A DNA stretch of 64,000 bases from Neptunomonas antarctica (GCF_001305295.1 NZ_LJSI01000023.1:1-64000), one strand, 5' to 3'; positions 48,301-58,127 are shown, counted from the stretch's first letter. Numbers and translations are program-made. The notes: a model not told the origin generated them from the letters alone.

Positions 48301-50070
48301 ATGGCATCACCAAAGATGAAAATCCGCATCGGCGACTTGATGGTTCAGAATAATGTTATTTCTGAACAGCAGTTGATGAATGCGCTTGCCAAGCAAAAGG
48401 AAACACGGCAGAAGCTGGGGCGCACATTAGTTTCCCTTGGTTACGTTGAAGAGCAACAGTTTCTGGAGTTTCTTGCGCAACAATTGAGTGTTCCATTGGT
48501 CGAACTTTCACATTACAACTTTAAACAGCAGGATGTGTTGCGTCTTTCAGAAACGCATGCCCGCCGTTTTCGTTCGATTGTACTCAAAGAAAACCCCGAT
48601 CATTTTTTGGTGGGGATGTCTGATCCTCTGGATATTTTTGCGTTTGATGAATTGCAGCGGCTCTTACCTAAGACCATCGAATTAGCAGTGGTAGCGGAGA
48701 GTCAGCTGCTACAGACACTCGATATTATGTACCGTCGCACTAATGATATTGACTCGCTGGCAGGGCAGCTCAGCGACGATATTGTTGAAGACAGCTTCGA
48801 TCTTTCCCGTTTAACGGCAACAGATGAAACAGATGCACCCGTAGTACGCTTGCTGAAAAGCCTTTTTGAGGATGCTGTTCAGGTAGGCGCGTCAGATATC
48901 CATATCGAGCCGGATGAGCACGTGCTACGTATTCGTCAGCGTGTGGATGGCGTGCTGCATGAGCATGTCATGAAGGAAACCCGTATTGCGGCCGTACTGG
49001 TATTACGTCTGAAGCTGATGGCAGAGATGAATATATCCGAAAAACGTCTGCCTCAGGATGGGCGTTTTAATATCACCGTTAAAAATCATAACGTCGATGT
49101 ACGTATTTCCACGCTGCCGATTCAGCACGGTGAGTCCGTTGTAATGCGGTTGCTGGATCAGAGTGCAGGGTTGATCAATCTGGACAAAGCGGGCTTGCCA
49201 CCTAAAATGCTGCTCAAATTACGTAAAATAATCAGAGAACCTCATGGTCTTCTACTGGTAACGGGGCCGACAGGTAGCGGTAAAACCACCACACTGTACG
49301 GCGCCTTAAATGAATTGAATGATGCGTCGAAAAAAATTATCACCGTTGAAGATCCTGTTGAGTACCGCTTGCCTCGGATCAATCAGGTTCAGGTACATAC
49401 GCAAATAGGGCTGACGTTCTCAAAAATACTGCGCTCATGTTTACGTCAGGATCCCGATATCCTGCTAGTGGGCGAGATTCGTGATCTGGAAACGGCTGAT
49501 ATTGCGATGCGTGCAGCGATGACAGGTCACTTGGTGTTGTCCACCTTGCATACCAATGATGCAATCTCAAGTGCGATGCGGTTGGTTGATATAGGTATCG
49601 AGGGTTATCTGGCCGGTACGGCATTACGCGGTATTTTGGCGCAGCGACTGGTGCGTCGAATCTGCGAAAACTGTAAAGAACCTTACTTTCCAAAAGTCCA
49701 GGAACAAGTATGGTTAGATATTAAAGGTGAAGAATTCGACCTGCCTATCGCGGATTTAAAGCATGGTGAAGGCTGCACTTATTGTAATAATACCGGCTAT
49801 AAAGGGCGCATTGGTATTTTCGAATTATTGGAAATTAATGATGAAATGGCTGATGCCTTACGTCGTAATGATAATGCTGCTTTTGCCAGGGCGGCTAAAA
49901 AAAGTGAAGGCTATCAGCCTTTAGTGGTTAGTGCATTAGCATTGGCATCGAAAGGAATTACTTCTTTAGACGAAGTCTTCCGGGTAACAGAGCAGATGGA
50001 TGAGTCAGTCTTTATGGAGGATGATACGATTGAATCGACTCCGCCGGGCCATCATCTGGAACTGGAATAG
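48301..50070 (+). CDS. mshE: MSHA pilus extension ATPase MshE
   Basis: The 589-residue GspE/PilB-type motor drives pilin polymerisation. The N-terminus carries the MshEN fold (IRIGDLMVQNNVISEQQLMNALAKQ and KLGRTLVSLGYVEEQQFLEFLAQQ), which binds cyclic di-GMP in Vibrio MshE. The ATPase core has Walker A GPTGSGKT (322-329), Asp-box ITVEDPVEYRL, Walker B DILLVGEIRD and His box TGHLVLSTLHTND. A CxxC pair at 455/458 and 492/495 binds zinc. Cyclic di-GMP control here is inferred from the family. Confidence 0.94.
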   Translation: MASPKMKIRIGDLMVQNNVISEQQLMNALAKQKETRQKLGRTLVSLGYVEEQQFLEFLAQQLSVPLVELSHYNFKQQDVLRLSETHARRFRSIVLKENPDHFLVGMSDPLDIFAFDELQRLLPKTIELAVVAESQLLQTLDIMYRRTNDIDSLAGQLSDDIVEDSFDLSRLTATDETDAPVVRLLKSLFEDAVQVGASDIHIEPDEHVLRIRQRVDGVLHEHVMKETRIAAVLVLRLKLMAEMNISEKRLPQDGRFNITVKNHNVDVRISTLPIQHGESVVMRLLDQSAGLINLDKAGLPPKMLLKLRKIIREPHGLLLVTGPTGSGKTTTLYGALNELNDASKKIITVEDPVEYRLPRINQVQVHTQIGLTFSKILRSCLRQDPDILLVGEIRDLETADIAMRAAMTGHLVLSTLHTNDAISSAMRLVDIGIEGYLAGTALRGILAQRLVRRICENCKEPYFPKVQEQVWLDIKGEEFDLPIADLKHGEGCTYCNNTGYKGRIGIFELLEINDEMADALRRNDNAAFARAAKKSEGYQPLVVSALALASKGITSLDEVFRVTEQMDESVFMEDDTIESTPPGHHLELE

Positions 50071-50072
50071 AT

Positions 50073-51302
50073 ATGGCTGCTTTTCAGTATTCAGGACGAC
50101 ATAGTGATGGTTCTGCTGCAACAGGACGAATTGAAGCGTTAAGCAAAGCAGCCGTGGCTACGCAGCTGCTTGAACAAGGTATTACTCCGGTTAAAGTAGA
50201 AATAGCCTCTCAGAGTGCGAATGAGAAAAAAACCGCTAAAAACGTCCCGTTACGTCTATTTGAGCGAGTGTCGTTGGATGAATTGATCATGTTCAGTCGT
50301 CAAATAGCCAGTTTGACGCGTGCCGGTGTACCTATCACAAGTGGTATGCGCGGCTTGGCGAATACGATTCGTAATCCGCTACTTGAGCGAACCTTGCATA
50401 CGGTCGCAGATGACTTGGAAAGAGGTAATTCGCTGTCCAGTACGCTGAATAAACACCCTAAGTTATTTAATGATCTGTATGTCAGCATGGTGCATGTTGG
50501 CGAAAATACAGGGCGTTTGGATGAGGCCTTTAGTCAAATGGCCTCATACCTCGATCTTGAGCGTAAAACGACCCGTAGCCTTAAGCAGGCAACTCGTTAT
50601 CCCATGTTCGTTATGATCGCAATTTCCATTGCGATAGGTGTTATCAATGTCTTCGTTATTCCTGCTTTTAAGTCAGTATTTGAAAGCTTTGGCGGGAATA
50701 TGCCTTGGCAGACACGTGTGTTAATTACTATCTCTGATTTCTTTGTTAATTGGTGGTATCTCGTTCTGGCAACCTTGATTACATCAGGTTATCTGTTCGT
50801 ACGTTGGAAGAAAACAGAAAATGGCAGGCGTAAATGGGATCAGATTAAGTTGCGATTTCCGCTAGTCGGTGGGATTTTTTATCGGGCGATTCTGGGTCGT
50901 TTTGCACGGACGTTCAGTGTGGTACTTAAAGCGGGCATCCCTATTGAACAAGGATTGTCGATCGTCTCACGCGCCATGGGAAACGTTTATATTGGTGAAA
51001 AAGTAGCAGATATGCGTAAAGGTATTGAGCGTGGTGAGGGGTTTACCGCCACCGCGCACCGCACCAATATGTTTAGCCCGTTAGTCATGCAGATGCTCTC
51101 CGTGGGTGAAGAAACCGGGCGGGTTGATGAAATGCTTGAAGATGTGGCAAATTTTTATGAAGAGGAAGTAGAGTATAATCTACAGAATTTATCCAGTGTG
51201 ATTGAGCCTATTCTGATTGTTGCGATAGGCATCATGGTCCTGGTGCTGGCATTAGGTGTATTTCTTCCCTTATGGGAATTAAGTACCACCATCAATGGCT
51301 AG
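50073..51302 (+). CDS. mshG: MSHA inner-membrane platform protein MshG (PilC/GspF)
   Basis: The 409-residue polytopic protein has two GspF-type repeats (FSRQIASLTRAGVPITSGMRGLA and FARTFSVVLKAGIPIEQGLSIVSRAMGN) each followed by membrane helices (about 170-200, 225-245 and 370-400). It is the platform that MshE acts on. It follows mshE by 2 bp and overlaps mshF by 8 bp. Confidence 0.93.
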   Translation: MAAFQYSGRHSDGSAATGRIEALSKAAVATQLLEQGITPVKVEIASQSANEKKTAKNVPLRLFERVSLDELIMFSRQIASLTRAGVPITSGMRGLANTIRNPLLERTLHTVADDLERGNSLSSTLNKHPKLFNDLYVSMVHVGENTGRLDEAFSQMASYLDLERKTTRSLKQATRYPMFVMIAISIAIGVINVFVIPAFKSVFESFGGNMPWQTRVLITISDFFVNWWYLVLATLITSGYLFVRWKKTENGRRKWDQIKLRFPLVGGIFYRAILGRFARTFSVVLKAGIPIEQGLSIVSRAMGNVYIGEKVADMRKGIERGEGFTATAHRTNMFSPLVMQMLSVGEETGRVDEMLEDVANFYEEEVEYNLQNLSSVIEPILIVAIGIMVLVLALGVFLPLWELSTTING

Positions 51303-51825
51303 AAATAGAGGAAGTCGCGGTTTTACCCTGTTGGAGCTCATTGTCAGTTTGCTGGTAATCGTGGTTCTGTATGGGGTGTTGTCAGTACGTTTGGGCACGA
51401 TAGCCGAATCAACTGAACGTGCCTCTGTTTATGGTATGTTAGGCCAGATTCAGCAGCAGTTAAATTTTCGGGCAACAGAATTCTATATAGACGGAACACC
51501 CGATAAATTCGCAAATCTTGTAAAAGAAAATCCTTTTAGCTGGTTTCCTGCTCATCCAGCACAGTATGCGGGAGAAATAACAGCAGGTGATGGCAAAGAG
51601 ATATTAGCGGGGCGTTGGTACTTCGATGTGGCTCATCGAGAGCTGATTTATCGGGTTCAACGCAATAAATATTTAAAAATTAAGGGGAATGACAACAGAA
51701 ATCTCAGATTTGTGCTTAACTTAAGTAGTAATTCTGCCGATAACCAACAGTATAGCGCGGTGTACAGTGCAAAGATTCAAACGGTACAACCGTTTGTCTG
51801 GGAAATAAATGCTCCGTCCGAATGA
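51295..51825 (+). CDS. mshF: Prepilin-like protein MshF
   Basis: A 176-residue protein with a type IV prepilin N-terminus (RGSRGFTLLELIVSLLVIVVLYGVL: Gly cleavage, Phe+1, Glu+5) and a longer soluble domain. It sits where MshF lies in Vibrio, between mshG and the pilin genes. Probably a minor pilin. The name rests mainly on position. Confidence 0.75.
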   Translation: MARNRGSRGFTLLELIVSLLVIVVLYGVLSVRLGTIAESTERASVYGMLGQIQQQLNFRATEFYIDGTPDKFANLVKENPFSWFPAHPAQYAGEITAGDGKEILAGRWYFDVAHRELIYRVQRNKYLKIKGNDNRNLRFVLNLSSNSADNQQYSAVYSAKIQTVQPFVWEINAPSE

Positions 51826-51851
51826 GACTGGGTTACTTTTAAAAGATGGCG

Positions 51852-51866
51852 ATACTCGTCGAGTAT
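51852..51866. promoter_or_regulatory. Palindrome upstream of the major pilin gene
   Basis: ATACTCG-T-CGAGTAT is a perfect 15-bp palindrome, 16 bp before the pilin ATG and next to its ribosome site. It could be an operator or, in RNA, a small hairpin adjusting pilin translation. Confidence 0.4.
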
Positions 51867-51882
51867 AAGTGGAGTAGTAGTA

Positions 51883-52419
51883 ATGAAACGACAGGCTGGT
51901 TTTACAATTATCGAGTTAGTGGTAGTCATCGCGTTACTGGGTATTTTGGCGGCAGTGGCATTGCCACGCTTTATTAATGTGACTGCCGATGCTCATCGAG
52001 CTGCGGTTCAGGGCTCTGCTGGAGGGTTAGGGGCTGCTGTTGTTTTAGTTAAAGCCCAAGCAATTGTTGATAATACGCCAGAGGGCGCTACAGTAGATCT
52101 TGATGGCAACTTTATTCTTATTAACGACGCTAGTTTCCCCGCAGGCACTTCAACAACATCCATTGCTGCTGCTGATGCTGATGCGACACTAGTGGCCGCG
52201 CTTACTGCTGATCAATGTGTCGAGGTGTGGAATGCTGTTTTACAGGGTAGCCGACCAACGGTAGAAGTGACTCCTGATACAGGTGTTGATATCGTAGCTG
52301 ATTATGTCGTGACTGCTGCGTCAACTACTTGTAGCTATGCCTATCAAAAAGATAGCGCTGAAACTCGCAGTATTGCTTATGATACAAATAATGGTGAAGT
52401 AACCACGGTCAACCCATAA
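51883..52419 (+). CDS. Major-type MSHA pilin (MshA/MshB-like)
   Basis: The 178-residue prepilin has a six-residue leader and the cleavage site AG-FTIIELVVVIALLGILAAVA, with Glu5. The globular part has a C-terminal cysteine pair (DQC and TTC) likely closing a disulfide loop. Only one gene of this type lies between mshF and mshC, whereas Vibrio has mshB and mshA; thus it is probably the main pilin, but the symbol cannot be settled. GGAG precedes ATG 51883. Confidence 0.82.
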   Translation: MKRQAGFTIIELVVVIALLGILAAVALPRFINVTADAHRAAVQGSAGGLGAAVVLVKAQAIVDNTPEGATVDLDGNFILINDASFPAGTSTTSIAAADADATLVAALTADQCVEVWNAVLQGSRPTVEVTPDTGVDIVADYVVTAASTTCSYAYQKDSAETRSIAYDTNNGEVTTVNP

Positions 52420-52453
52420 AAGCCTGCTGGCGTGATGTGATGATGGTTTTGAT

Positions 52454-52957
52454 ATGAAGCACAACGTACGTCAGCAAAGCGGTTTTACGCTAATTGAGTT
52501 GGTCACTGTGCTGGTCCTGTTGGGGATTATAAGTGCAGTGGCCTTCGCGCGTTTAGGCGGTATCTCCAGTTATAGTGAGTCCCTCTTTCAGCATCAAATG
52601 CTGTCGTATTTGCGTTTGACGCAACGAACCGCTGTTGCCCATCAAGGCAGCGGTGCTCAGTTGAATATCACGCGTACGACCGCCGCCGGGTGGGATATTA
52701 CATTGGAGTTCGACGGCCAAACAGCGGCGTATCAACTGGAAGGTGACCACTCCTTTACGTTTGCTACAGATGCCAGTTCCAGGGTGTTAAGCGCGGGTGA
52801 TACCTTGTCGTTGGTCTACCGTGATAATGGCGACTTGGCTCAGCTGACATCGCCAGTTGCAGTTACTATTAATGAAAGTCTCGCCCTGCTTATCGGAGGG
52901 AGTCGTCCTACATGTGTTTCACCTACCGGGTTTGCGTATGAAGGCTCCTGTTTCTGA
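52454..52957 (+). CDS. mshC: MSHA minor pilin MshC
   Basis: The 167-residue prepilin (QQSGFTLIELVTVLVLLGIISAVAFARLGG) has a beta-rich C-terminus with a cysteine pair (TCVSPTGFAYEGSCF). It overlaps mshD by 20 bp. Minor pilins of this class prime pilus assembly. Confidence 0.82.
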   Translation: MKHNVRQQSGFTLIELVTVLVLLGIISAVAFARLGGISSYSESLFQHQMLSYLRLTQRTAVAHQGSGAQLNITRTTAAGWDITLEFDGQTAAYQLEGDHSFTFATDASSRVLSAGDTLSLVYRDNGDLAQLTSPVAVTINESLALLIGGSRPTCVSPTGFAYEGSCF

Positions 52958-53483
52958 ATCAGGCTTCTCACTGGTTGAGACTATACTGACTATTGTTATC
53001 ATCAGCATCGCGCTGGTGGCGTTGATCTCTGCCTGGGGGCAATCAGCCAAGCACAGTGGCGATCCATTCTGGCATGCAAAAGCGGCCTATCTTGGTGAGG
53101 CTTATATTGAAGAAATTATTACCAAGCGTTTTGACGAAAACACACCTGTCGGAGGATATCCTGCTTGTACCATTGCTAGCTGTTCTTCCACATTAGGGGT
53201 GGATAAGCTGTCAGACGGTGTTACCGATGAAACGCGCGACCTGTTTGATGATGTGGATGACTATCACGGTTTGAGTGAAACCCCGTCATTAAACACCTTG
53301 GGCGCTATCCGACCAGAATATGATCGCTATCAAGTGAATGTAAGCGTGACTTATGCTGGGGGAGAGGTGCCACTTACAGGGGGAGGTACACGTCCAGAGA
53401 AAACAGTGAAACGTATCAATATCACGATTACACCACCAGGCGAGTCATCTCAGCTTTTTGTCGTGTATCGAGGTAACTATTGA
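52938..53483 (+). CDS. mshD: MSHA minor pilin MshD
   Basis: The 181-residue prepilin has a PilV/MshD-type N-terminus (SGFSLVETILTIVIISIALVALISAW) and the domain AYLGEAYIEEIITKRFDENTPVGG that is characteristic of MshD. ATG 52938 is inside mshC; the upstream frame from 52857 is rejected because it lacks a prepilin leader. Confidence 0.85.
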   Translation: MKAPVSESGFSLVETILTIVIISIALVALISAWGQSAKHSGDPFWHAKAAYLGEAYIEEIITKRFDENTPVGGYPACTIASCSSTLGVDKLSDGVTDETRDLFDDVDDYHGLSETPSLNTLGAIRPEYDRYQVNVSVTYAGGEVPLTGGGTRPEKTVKRINITITPPGESSQLFVVYRGNY

Positions 53484-54334
53484 TGTGTGCCTCACAAGCA
53501 CATAAACAGCAGAGCTTACAAAAGTGCTCACAAAAGGGCTTTACCCTGCTTGAGCTGATTGTGGTGATTGTATTGCTGGGCATAATCTCAGTCGGTACCA
53601 CCGGTTTTATCGTCAATTCAGTTAAGGGTTATACTGATATGGCCCGCCGTGATGGGATTGCAGCTACTAGCAGAGTCGCCATGGATCGTATGGTACGTGA
53701 ACTGCGTAATGCATTGCCGAATAGCCCGCGCGTTATTACGGATGGTGGTCCATGGAGTGGGCTATGCCTTGAATATATACCGATTCTGGATGCCACCTCA
53801 TACCTCTCGATACCTATTGCTAGTAGTGCCACCTCCTTTTCGATCATCCCTTTTACTGAAGCGCCGGAGTTGGGTAAAGCGGCTATCTATCCGATTAATA
53901 CCGATGCAGTTTATCAGACCGGCTCGCCCGCTGTGATATCTCCGGATATCAGCTCATCAGCAGACAGTTTGGTCGGGTCGGGTGCCACGACATTAGAATT
54001 ATCAAGTGCGCACCAATACCCAGAGGAATCACCCGCAAAACGGATGTTTATTGTGGACGGGCCTGTAAGCTTCTGTCTTGTCGGTGACCGGCTGTACCGC
54101 TATAGCCATTACGATCGCACAGCCACGCAGCCAACGCCTGATACCTTGCCGGCGTTGCCCGGTACCGAGCCAAACAGAGCCTTATTGGCCTACCCGTTAA
54201 CCGGTACGCAGCCATTTACAATAGAGAACGCAACATTACAGCGAAATGCACTGGTCATTCTGCAGTTTAGTGTAGAGCAGGGCTCAGAAAAATTATTGAT
54301 TCAGCAGGAGGTACATACCCGCAATGCGCCCTGA
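53483..54334 (+). CDS. mshO: MSHA minor pilin MshO
   Basis: The 283-residue prepilin has a longer leader (CSQKGFTLLELIVVIVLLGIISVGTTGFI) and the MshO-type ARRDGIAATSRVAMDRMVRELRNALPNSPRV segment. GAGG precedes ATG 53483, which overlaps the mshD stop. It belongs to the minor pilin tip complex. Confidence 0.87.
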   Translation: MCASQAHKQQSLQKCSQKGFTLLELIVVIVLLGIISVGTTGFIVNSVKGYTDMARRDGIAATSRVAMDRMVRELRNALPNSPRVITDGGPWSGLCLEYIPILDATSYLSIPIASSATSFSIIPFTEAPELGKAAIYPINTDAVYQTGSPAVISPDISSSADSLVGSGATTLELSSAHQYPEESPAKRMFIVDGPVSFCLVGDRLYRYSHYDRTATQPTPDTLPALPGTEPNRALLAYPLTGTQPFTIENATLQRNALVILQFSVEQGSEKLLIQQEVHTRNAP

Positions 54335-54737
54335 GATAACGCCAACGCATAAACACCAGGCGGGATTGGGTTTGATCTCTGCTATTTTTGTCATTGTGGT
54401 ATTGGCCATGCTGGTGGTAGGGATGAGTGGTATTATGACAGCCAGTCAGACCTATCGATCGAAGGAGATATTAGCGTTGCGGGCGTTGTCTGCCGCGCAA
54501 TCTGGTTCAGAATTGCATTTGTCGGCGTTATTGCATCCAGAGGTTGCAGATGGATGTACAACAGATGCATCACCGGTAGCCCTGGCGACACCGGGGCTGA
54601 ACGACTGTAGTTATCAGGCGAGTTGCGCGTCAGTGACAGTGAATACTAAAATCTATTATACGATCAAGAGTGTCGGGCGGTGCGGCTCGGGTGTCGATTC
54701 AGCTACCCGGGTGGTTAAAATCCGGGTAGCGCTTTAA
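54324..54737 (+). CDS. mshP: MSHA protein MshP
   Basis: The 137-residue protein has a PilX-like hydrophobic N-terminus (AGLGLISAIFVIVVLAMLVVGMSGIM) and a C-terminal domain with five cysteines. It overlaps mshO by 11 bp and is the last gene of the cluster; the usual mshQ adhesin-like gene is not present before pyrE. An inverted repeat (about 54707-54733) at its 3' end may act as a terminator between the convergent genes. Confidence 0.8.
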   Translation: MRPEITPTHKHQAGLGLISAIFVIVVLAMLVVGMSGIMTASQTYRSKEILALRALSAAQSGSELHLSALLHPEVADGCTTDASPVALATPGLNDCSYQASCASVTVNTKIYYTIKSVGRCGSGVDSATRVVKIRVAL

Positions 54738-54746
54738 AAACGTGGT

Positions 54747-55391
54747 TTAGATGCCGTACTCTTTACGGTAAGCCGTAATTGCCTTCACAGCCGCCTCATA
54801 GCCACCCACCTCGACCAGATAGTCGACAACATCCTGAAGCGATACGATACTGATGACCTGCATCGTGTAATCACGTTCCACTTCCTGAATCGCCGATAAC
54901 TCACCTTTACCACGTTCCATGCGGTTGAGCGCAATCATCACAGCAGCAGGGGTTGCATCCGCCGCGCTGTTAATGATTTCCATTACTTCACGAATGGCCG
55001 TCCCAGCAGTAATGACATCATCAATGATCATGACGCGGCCTTCCAGTGGAGCACCGACTAAGCTGCCGCCTTCACCATGGCTTTTTGCTTCCTTACGGTT
55101 GAACACATAAGGCACATCACGGTCATAATCGTTCGACAGCGCAATCGCAGTAGCAGCGGCCAGTGGGATGCCCTTATAAGCGGGCCCAAACAGTACATCA
55201 AATTCAACCTTGGCGTCAGCGATGGCTGCCGCATAGTAGCGTCCTAGTTTTGCCAGTGCCGTTCCGCTATTAAACAGGCCCGCATTGAAAAAGTAAGGGC
55301 TAACCCGGCCAGACTTTAATGTGAATTCACCAAAGCGTAAGACATTTTGTTCAATCGCAAACTGGATAAATTCTCTCTGGTAATCAAGCAT
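54747..55391 (-). CDS. pyrE: Orotate phosphoribosyltransferase
   Basis: The 214-residue enzyme joins orotate to PRPP to form orotidine monophosphate in pyrimidine synthesis. The PRPP-binding motif [14 protein letters not shown] (about 120-133) and the N-terminal [19 protein letters not shown] are diagnostic. Length equals E. coli PyrE (213). It converges on mshP and is divergent from crc. Confidence 0.96.
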   Translation of the reverse strand: MLDYQREFIQFAIEQNVLRFGEFTLKSGRVSPYFFNAGLFNSGTALAKLGRYYAAAIADAKVEFDVLFGPAYKGIPLAAATAIALSNDYDRDVPYVFNRKEAKSHGEGGSLVGAPLEGRVMIIDDVITAGTAIREVMEIINSAADATPAAVMIALNRMERGKGELSAIQEVERDYTMQVISIVSLQDVVDYLVEVGGYEAAVKAITAYRKEYGI

Positions 55392-55539
55392 GGTAGGGTC
55401 TCATCTCGGATAAAAAGCGTATTCTATCATCAGGATGTCATATGAACGATATTTTCAGAGGTTTGTAAATTTCCTTTTTGCTGACTTCACTATACAATTC
55501 CTACTTAACTTTTTTGTGTGCTTTACAGGAAGAATTAAT

Positions 55540-56313
55540 ATGCGTGTTATCTCCTTCAATACCCAAGGTATTGAACAGGCGGCTGATAGAGGCTTCTTTG
55601 ACTGGATGGTCAAGCAGGACGCAGACGTGATCTGCCTGCAGGATCTTCGGATAAAAGAATATCAGCTCGACGGTGACCGCTATCATCCAGAAGGATACTA
55701 CCCTTACTTTTTTGATGCGTTCGAGGATGGCTTCAGCGGCGTCGCTATTTATACCCGCCAGGTACCGAAAGCTATTATGACCGGGTTAGGTTTTGAGCTT
55801 TGTGATACGCAGGGTCGCTTTATTCAAGCCGATTTCGAGAAGGTGAGTGTCTCTTCTTTACACTTTCCATCGGGCCTTAAAGGTGATGTCGCGCAGCAAA
55901 CCAAAGAAGAGTTTATGTTGCATTTTATGAACCATCTAAAGAAAACATTGCGCAAACGCCGTGACTTTATCTTTTGTGGGACGCTCAATACCGCTCATAA
56001 AACAATGGATCTCAGCAATTGGTATGCGAACCAGAGTGTCTCCGGTTTTCTGCCAAATGAACGTGCATGGATGGAAGAGATGCTGGGTGATTTAGGTTTT
56101 GTTGATGCTTTCCGTGAAATTAACAAAGCAGAGCGTCAGTTTACCTGGTGGCCGGATTACAATCGTGCCCGTACGCTGAATGAAGGTGCACGGCTGGATT
56201 ATCAAATTACAACGGCTAACCTGCGTAAACTCGTCAAAAACGCCTCTATCTTTAAAGACGAATTGTTTTCGGAGCATGCGCCGCTAACTATCGACTACGC
56301 TGGCGACTTCTAA
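55540..56313 (+). CDS. crc: Catabolite repression control protein Crc
   Basis: The 257-residue protein has the exonuclease III fold but not its active site: CLQDLRI replaces the catalytic Glu motif and CGTLNTAH replaces GDxN. This degenerate pattern, with SGVAIYTRQ, GRFIQADFEKVS and GARLDYQ, fits Pseudomonas Crc, which helps Hfq repress translation of catabolic mRNAs. The pyrE-crc-rph neighbourhood is the same as in Pseudomonas. CAGGAAG precedes ATG 55540; the upstream frame from 55435 is rejected. Confidence 0.88.
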   Translation: MRVISFNTQGIEQAADRGFFDWMVKQDADVICLQDLRIKEYQLDGDRYHPEGYYPYFFDAFEDGFSGVAIYTRQVPKAIMTGLGFELCDTQGRFIQADFEKVSVSSLHFPSGLKGDVAQQTKEEFMLHFMNHLKKTLRKRRDFIFCGTLNTAHKTMDLSNWYANQSVSGFLPNERAWMEEMLGDLGFVDAFREINKAERQFTWWPDYNRARTLNEGARLDYQITTANLRKLVKNASIFKDELFSEHAPLTIDYAGDF

Positions 56314-56326
56314 AAAATCGGCAGAC

Positions 56327-56357
56327 AGCAAAAAGGGTGCATCTGCACCCTTTTTTA
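56327..56357. terminator. Bidirectional terminator between crc and rph
   Basis: AAAAAGGGTGCA and TGCACCCTTTTTT form a 12-bp-class stem with a very short loop, with A and T runs on both sides. It serves crc on the plus and rph on the minus strand. Confidence 0.88.
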
Positions 56358-56370
56358 ATATGACAAAAAC

Positions 56371-57093
56371 TTAGCTTGCGAGCGCTACTTTCTGTAGTTG
56401 AATAATTTCTTTAATGCCTTTGTCGGCTAGCGCCAGCATCTTGTTTAACTCATCCTGAGTATAGGGAGCACCTTCTGCTGTGCCCTGAACTTCAATAAAA
56501 CCACCCTGGTCGGTCATGATGACATTCATATCGGTCTCAGCAGATGAATCTTCTGCATAATCCAGATCGAGTACCGCTTCACCTTTATACATACCGACAG
56601 AAATAGCCCCCAGCATATATTTGAACGGGTTGCCTTTCAGCGCACCATGCTTATCTTTTTTCAGAAAAGCAATCGCATCCATCAGCGCGACGCATGCACC
56701 AGTAATAGATGCCGTGCGTGTACCGCCATCCGCCTGAATCACATCGCAATCTATAGTGATGGTATTTTCGCCCAGCTTTTTAAGATCCAGAGCCGCGCGC
56801 AACGAGCGGCCGATAAGACGTTGGATTTCAATAGTACGGCCTGTCTGCTTACCGCGTGCAGCTTCGCGATCATTACGGGTGTTAGTTGACCGTGGCAACA
56901 TGCCATATTCAGCAGTCACCCAGCCCGAACCGGAACCCCGTAAAAAACGAGGAACACCGCGCGCGACAGAGGCGGTACAGATCACTTTCGTCTCACCAAA
57001 CTCAACCAGCACCGAACCTTCTGCATGCTTAGTGAAATTACGTGTAATACGGATCTCACGTAACTGGTCGGGTTGGCGACCACTCGGACGCAT
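56371..57093 (-). CDS. rph: Ribonuclease PH
   Basis: The 240-residue phosphorolytic exonuclease trims tRNA 3' ends. It has the canonical start [33 protein letters not shown], the [14 protein letters not shown] motif (about 125-138) and [18 protein letters not shown] 57093 gives the family length (E. coli 238). A start at 57141 with an AAGGTG site would add 16 residues and may be the true one. Confidence 0.95.
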   Translation of the reverse strand: MRPSGRQPDQLREIRITRNFTKHAEGSVLVEFGETKVICTASVARGVPRFLRGSGSGWVTAEYGMLPRSTNTRNDREAARGKQTGRTIEIQRLIGRSLRAALDLKKLGENTITIDCDVIQADGGTRTASITGACVALMDAIAFLKKDKHGALKGNPFKYMLGAISVGMYKGEAVLDLDYAEDSSAETDMNVIMTDQGGFIEVQGTAEGAPYTQDELNKMLALADKGIKEIIQLQKVALAS

Positions 57094-57246
57094 GCTGGCA
57101 AGACCCAGGTTTTGAAGTTGGTCTGATAGGGTAGGACTCATCTGTAAAATACACCTTAACGATAATGAATGATTTGCTGCATAGAGCATCGGTCTTCAGA
57201 CTGTTAAACTATCCGAATAGGATAATTCTAATCGAGATACGCCAAT

Positions 57247-58110
57247 ATGACACGTAGTATGACCGCTTTTGCACGGCAGGAAAGCCAACAAAGTTGGGGA
57301 ACACTCACTTGGGAAGTGCGTTCCGTCAATCATCGCTTTCTTGAGCCCCACCTGAGAATCCCTGAGTCACTAAAGGAACTGGAAGGCGCACTACGGGAAG
57401 GTCTGCGTAAATGCTTAAGCCGTGGCAAAGTCGAGTGCACATTACGCTTTGTTCCAGAGGAGCAGACACAAACCTTACAGGTAAACGAAGCCTTCGCCCG
57501 ACAGTTGCTAGCCGCGACCGAACAGATGGAAAAGCTGCTGCCGGTATCTCAAACCCTGAACCCGCTTGATCTGCTGCGCTGGCCGGGGGTGCTGCAAGAT
57601 ATTCCGATGGATATGAGCGCCGTAAAGAATGAAGCACTGCAGCTATTCAACCGCGCGTTGGATGACTTACAAGCCGGACGCGAACGCGAAGGTAAAGAGC
57701 TGGCGCTATTGATAGAGCAACGTCTGGATGCCATTAGCTTTGTTGTACAAGACGTGCGTGAAAAAATGCCGCTTATTTTGCAGAATCAACGCAGCATGCT
57801 CAGATCCCGTGTAGCCGATCTGGGTGTAGATCTTGAGCCTCAGCGCTTAGAGCAAGAAGTAGTATTACTTGCCCAGAAAGCCGATGTGGATGAAGAGATG
57901 GATCGTCTTGATACACATGTTCAGGAAGTTCGCCGTATTTTAAAGCAGAAAGAACCGGTAGGGCGCCGTTTAGACTTCCTGATGCAAGAACTCAACCGTG
58001 AAGCCAACACGCTTTCATCAAAATCGATAGTTACCGATACCACAAAAAGTGCGGTGGAGTTAAAAGTGTTGATTGAGCAGATGCGGGAGCAGATCCAGAA
58101 TATAGAATAA
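57247..58110 (+). CDS. yicC: YicC-family endoribonuclease
   Basis: The 287-residue protein has the YicC start MTRSMTAFAR, WEVRSVNHRFLEPHLRIPE and the C-terminal EEMDRLDTHVQEVRRIL and GRRLDFLMQELNREANTLSSKS with catalytic-type acidic and histidine residues. YicC-like proteins are RNases implicated in RNA turnover. Divergent from rph, as is common in gammaproteobacteria. A stem-loop (58128-58137/58153-58162) follows. Confidence 0.92.
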   Translation: MTRSMTAFARQESQQSWGTLTWEVRSVNHRFLEPHLRIPESLKELEGALREGLRKCLSRGKVECTLRFVPEEQTQTLQVNEAFARQLLAATEQMEKLLPVSQTLNPLDLLRWPGVLQDIPMDMSAVKNEALQLFNRALDDLQAGREREGKELALLIEQRLDAISFVVQDVREKMPLILQNQRSMLRSRVADLGVDLEPQRLEQEVVLLAQKADVDEEMDRLDTHVQEVRRILKQKEPVGRRLDFLMQELNREANTLSSKSIVTDTTKSAVELKVLIEQMREQIQNIE

Positions 58111-58127
58111 ACTTATGCTCTCATCTG

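Noticed and set aside
52857..52937. Upstream start for MshD
   Set aside because: It lies inside mshC and would bury the prepilin leader; ATG 52938 gives a proper leader peptide.
55435..55539. N-terminal extension of Crc
   Set aside because: The family begins at MRVISFN; the extension is a hydrophobic translation of the promoter region without a ribosome site.
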